From the NCBI GenBank assembly GCA_041551965.1, contig JBFELU010000101.1:1-6948 (forward strand): a stretch of DNA of 6,948 nucleotides, in the 5' to 3' direction. The position numbers and the translations under genes were made by a program. The notes under the pieces are model-generated. The model had not been told where the DNA came from, ran no database searches, and was given only the letters and a program-made list of their open reading frames with translations. The stretch comes from JBFELU01 sp041551965. GTDB taxonomy: Bacteria > Actinomycetota > Acidimicrobiia > Spongiisociales > UBA11373. Positions 5,093 to 6,948 of the stretch are shown one piece after another. Each line of letters opens with the position of its first letter. Positions within the stretch are counted from its first letter, which is position 1.

Positions 5093-5968
5093 TCAGCCGA
5101 GGACCGCGGCCACCGCTTCGCCGATCCGGGTCGGGTCGTCGACCACGGTGGCACCAACCGCCTCGAGCGCCTCCTGCTTGGCCTGGGCCGTCCCACTCGA
5201 GCCGCTGATGATCGCCCCGGCGTGACCCATTTTCTTCCCCGGCGGGGCGGTCACCCCGGCGATGTAGGAGACGACGGGTTTGGTGACTTCGGCCTCGATG
5301 AAGGCGGCCGCCTGCTCCTCGGCGTCACCCCCGATCTCGCCGATCAAGACGATCGCCTCGGTCTCGGCATCGGCTTGGAAACGCGCCAACACGTCCACGA
5401 ACGAGGTCCCCGGCACCGGGTCACCACCGATCCCGATGCAGGTCGACTGGCCGATCCCCCGGGTGGTCAGCTCGTGGACGGCCTGATAGGTGAGGGTCCC
5501 GGACCGGGAGACGACACCGACCGAGCCGGGGAGCGTGATCTCGTGAGGCATGATCCCGACGTTGGCCTTACCCGGAGAGATGAGCCCGGGACAGTTGGGT
5601 CCGATGAGCGAAACCCCGGACGTCTGGCGCAGATAGTTGAACACCCGAGCCTCGTCCTGGGCGGGGATGCCCTCGGTGATGGCGACGATGAGATGGATGC
5701 CCGGCTCGGCCCCCGCCTCCAGAATGGCGTCGGCGGCGAAGGGAGGCGGGACGAAGGTCATCGCCACATCGGCCCCCGTCGCCGCCACCGCGTCCGCGAT
5801 CGTGTCGAACACCGGCACCCCGTCCACGTCGGTGCCTCCCTTGCCCGGCGTCACCCCGGCCACCAGCCGGGTCCCGTAGTCGCGGTTGCGGAAGGCGTGG
5901 AACCTGCCCTCTCGGCCGGTGAGGCCCTGGACCACCAGGCGGGTGTTCTGATCGATGTAGATCGCCAT
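5093..5968 (-). CDS. sucD: Succinyl-CoA synthetase (succinate-CoA ligase), alpha subunit
   Basis: This is the 291-residue alpha subunit, which with SucC converts succinyl-CoA to succinate, conserving energy as ATP or GTP in the TCA cycle. The N-terminal CoA-binding Rossmann domain contains RLVVQGLTGREGRFHAFRN (10-28) and VAGVTPGKGG (36-45). IGPNCPGLISPGKANVGIMP (122-141) holds the conserved NCPG turn, and the ligase domain opens with GVVSRSGTLTYQAV (151-164). GIGGDPVPGTSFVDVL (179-194) and IGEIGGDAEEQAA (209-221) follow, with Glu211. The phosphorylated active-site histidine is His249 in GKKMGHAGAIISGSSGTA (244-261). ATG at 5966-5968 is one base after the sucC TGA, with GGGAGG 8 nt upstream inside the sucC end, so translation is likely coupled, giving matched subunits. 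Length and motifs agree throughout with E. coli SucD. Confidence 0.97.
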   Translation of the reverse strand: MAIYIDQNTRLVVQGLTGREGRFHAFRNRDYGTRLVAGVTPGKGGTDVDGVPVFDTIADAVAATGADVAMTFVPPPFAADAILEAGAEPGIHLIVAITEGIPAQDEARVFNYLRQTSGVSLIGPNCPGLISPGKANVGIMPHEITLPGSVGVVSRSGTLTYQAVHELTTRGIGQSTCIGIGGDPVPGTSFVDVLARFQADAETEAIVLIGEIGGDAEEQAAAFIEAEVTKPVVSYIAGVTAPPGKKMGHAGAIISGSSGTAQAKQEALEAVGATVVDDPTRIGEAVAAVLG

Positions 5969-5969
5969 C

Positions 5970-6948
5970 TCAGGATCCTCCCGCCAGCCGGACCACCTGC
6001 TCGGCGGCCTGGCGCATCGTGGCGGCCGGCACGACCCGGTCGGTGGCCGCCTCCGCCAGGATGGCCCGCCCTTCGGTGGCGTTGGTCCCATCGAGCCGCA
6101 CCACGATCGGCCACGGCAACTCGAGAGAGCCGAGGGCGTCCACGATCCCCTGGGCCACCAGATCACACCGGGTGATCCCGCCGAAGATGTTGATCAACAC
6201 GGCCCGCACCGAGGGGTCTCTGGTCAGCACGTCGAGCGCATTGCGGATCGTGTCGGCCCCGGCTCCACCCCCGACGTCGAGGAAATTGGCGGCCTGTCCC
6301 CCGACCAGGGAGACGACGTCGAGCGTCGACATGACGAGGCCGGCACCGTTGCCGATGATTCCCACCGATCCGTCCAACTTGATGAAGTTGAGATCGCGCT
6401 CCCGTGCCATCCGCTCCATCGGATCCTCGGCGAAGTCGCGCCGGAACTCCTCGAATTCGGGATGACGGAAGAAGCCGTTCGAGTCGAGGGTCACCTTGGA
6501 ATCGAGGGCCACCACATCCCCGTCGGCTGTGAGGATGAGCGGATTGACCTCGACGAGGTCGCAATCGAGGTCGACGAAGGTGCGGTAGAGCGCCATGAGC
6601 GTCGCCGCGGTCTTGCGGGCCGCGTCGCGATCGAGCCGGGCTCCGTAGACGAGACGCCGGGCCTGCCACTCGGTGAGACCCACCACCGGATCGATGTGCA
6701 CCCTCATCACCGCCTCGGGGTCTTCGGCGGCGACCGCCTCGATGTCCATCCCTCCCTTGGCGCTCACCATCGCCAGATGCCGCTTGGCACCCCGATCGAG
6801 GGTGAACGACGCGTAGTACTCGGCGGCGATCTCGGATGCCTCCTCGATCAAGAGGGTCCGGACGATGTGGCCTCTGATGTCCATGCCGAGGATCTCAGTG
6901 GCGCGCGCTTCGGCTTCGGCGGGGTCGCTCGCCAGTTTGATGCCGCCC
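5970..6948 (-). CDS. sucC: Succinyl-CoA synthetase (succinate-CoA ligase), beta subunit, N-terminus outside window
   Basis: The open frame reads 325 residues from the window edge to TGA at 5970-5972, beginning GGIKLASDPAEAEARATEI. About 60-70 N-terminal residues are missing against the usual 385-390, so the ATG at 6882-6884 is an internal methionine (LGMDIRGH), not the start. The ATP-grasp part shows LLIEEASEIAAEYYASF (32-48), SAKGGMDIE (62-70), and the Mg-nucleotide ligands Asn135 in EVNPL and Asp149 in LDSK, spaced 14 residues apart as in E. coli SucC. The C-terminal CoA-ligase domain has GNGAGLVMSTLD (199-210), ANFLDVGGGAGAD (220-232) and INIFGGITRCDLVAQGI (252-268). The beta subunit binds the nucleotide and succinate; the sequence in view does not settle ADP versus GDP use. 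It is the first visible gene of the minus-strand cluster, so the operon promoter lies outside the window. Confidence 0.96.
   Translation of the reverse strand, partial: GGIKLASDPAEAEARATEILGMDIRGHIVRTLLIEEASEIAAEYYASFTLDRGAKRHLAMVSAKGGMDIEAVAAEDPEAVMRVHIDPVVGLTEWQARRLVYGARLDRDAARKTAATLMALYRTFVDLDCDLVEVNPLILTADGDVVALDSKVTLDSNGFFRHPEFEEFRRDFAEDPMERMARERDLNFIKLDGSVGIIGNGAGLVMSTLDVVSLVGGQAANFLDVGGGAGADTIRNALDVLTRDPSVRAVLINIFGGITRCDLVAQGIVDALGSLELPWPIVVRLDGTNATEGRAILAEAATDRVVPAATMRQAAEQVVRLAGGS

Noticed and set aside
5059..5196. N-terminal extension of udk into sucD
   Set aside because: The added residues are Arg/Ser-rich, overlap sucD by about 100 bp and do not resemble uridine kinases.
5969..6166. 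N-terminal extension of sucD by 66 residues
   Set aside because: The extra residues are Trp/Arg/Pro-rich and overlap the sucC end. ATG 5966-5968 with its ribosome binding site gives the normal SucD N-terminus.
4967..6175. A 402-codon plus-strand open frame opposite udk, sucD and sucC
   Set aside because: It is antisense to conserved genes, its composition is biased to Gly/Arg/Asp/Pro, and it matches no recognisable domain.
1..6948. tRNA, rRNA, CRISPR, insertion sequence, phage or defence system
   Set aside because: No direct repeat array, transposase-like frame, tRNA cloverleaf or defence-type domain was seen; nearly all sequence is explained by housekeeping genes.

Overview
The window is high-GC bacterial DNA packed with conserved housekeeping genes. 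It is almost entirely coding, and no stretch over 300 bases lacks a gene. The high GC, short gaps and GGAGG-type ribosome binding sites suggest a high-GC Actinomycetota-like bacterium. Two enzyme types argue against a typical Streptomyces or Corynebacterium: malate dehydrogenase is of the lactate-dehydrogenase-like type, and isocitrate dehydrogenase is of the E. coli/Bacillus dimeric type rather than monomeric. A deep-branching actinobacterial class such as Acidimicrobiia would fit, but this is inference from gene content only.

Left end, plus strand (1-715): the C-terminal 91 residues of a dihydrodipicolinate synthase (DapA) superfamily enzyme, cut by the window edge, then a small stand-alone SCP2 sterol-carrier-domain protein with a TTG start. 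A perfect 12-bp hairpin (731-758) separates this pair from the converging minus-strand genes.

The rest, minus strand (783-6948, read right to left): sucC (5' end outside the window), sucD, udk (uridine kinase), folD, icd, mdh and a HU-type nucleoid protein gene. The first six are spaced 1 to 70 bp apart and look like one metabolic operon. The HU gene lies 123 bp beyond mdh and has a plausible promoter of its own, overlapped by a 16-bp palindrome.

The enzymes cover three TCA-cycle steps: isocitrate to 2-oxoglutarate (NADP-type residues), succinyl-CoA to succinate with nucleotide triphosphate formation, and malate to oxaloacetate (NAD-type residue). They sit with a one-carbon/folate enzyme that also makes NADPH and with a pyrimidine salvage kinase. 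I see no phage, transposon, CRISPR, defence or biosynthetic system. The points worth a second look are small: a uridine kinase gene without a Shine-Dalgarno sequence that may be leaderless, unusual residues beside the malate dehydrogenase catalytic histidine, an operator-like palindrome at the HU promoter, a non-basic HU tail, and udk placed inside the TCA cluster.
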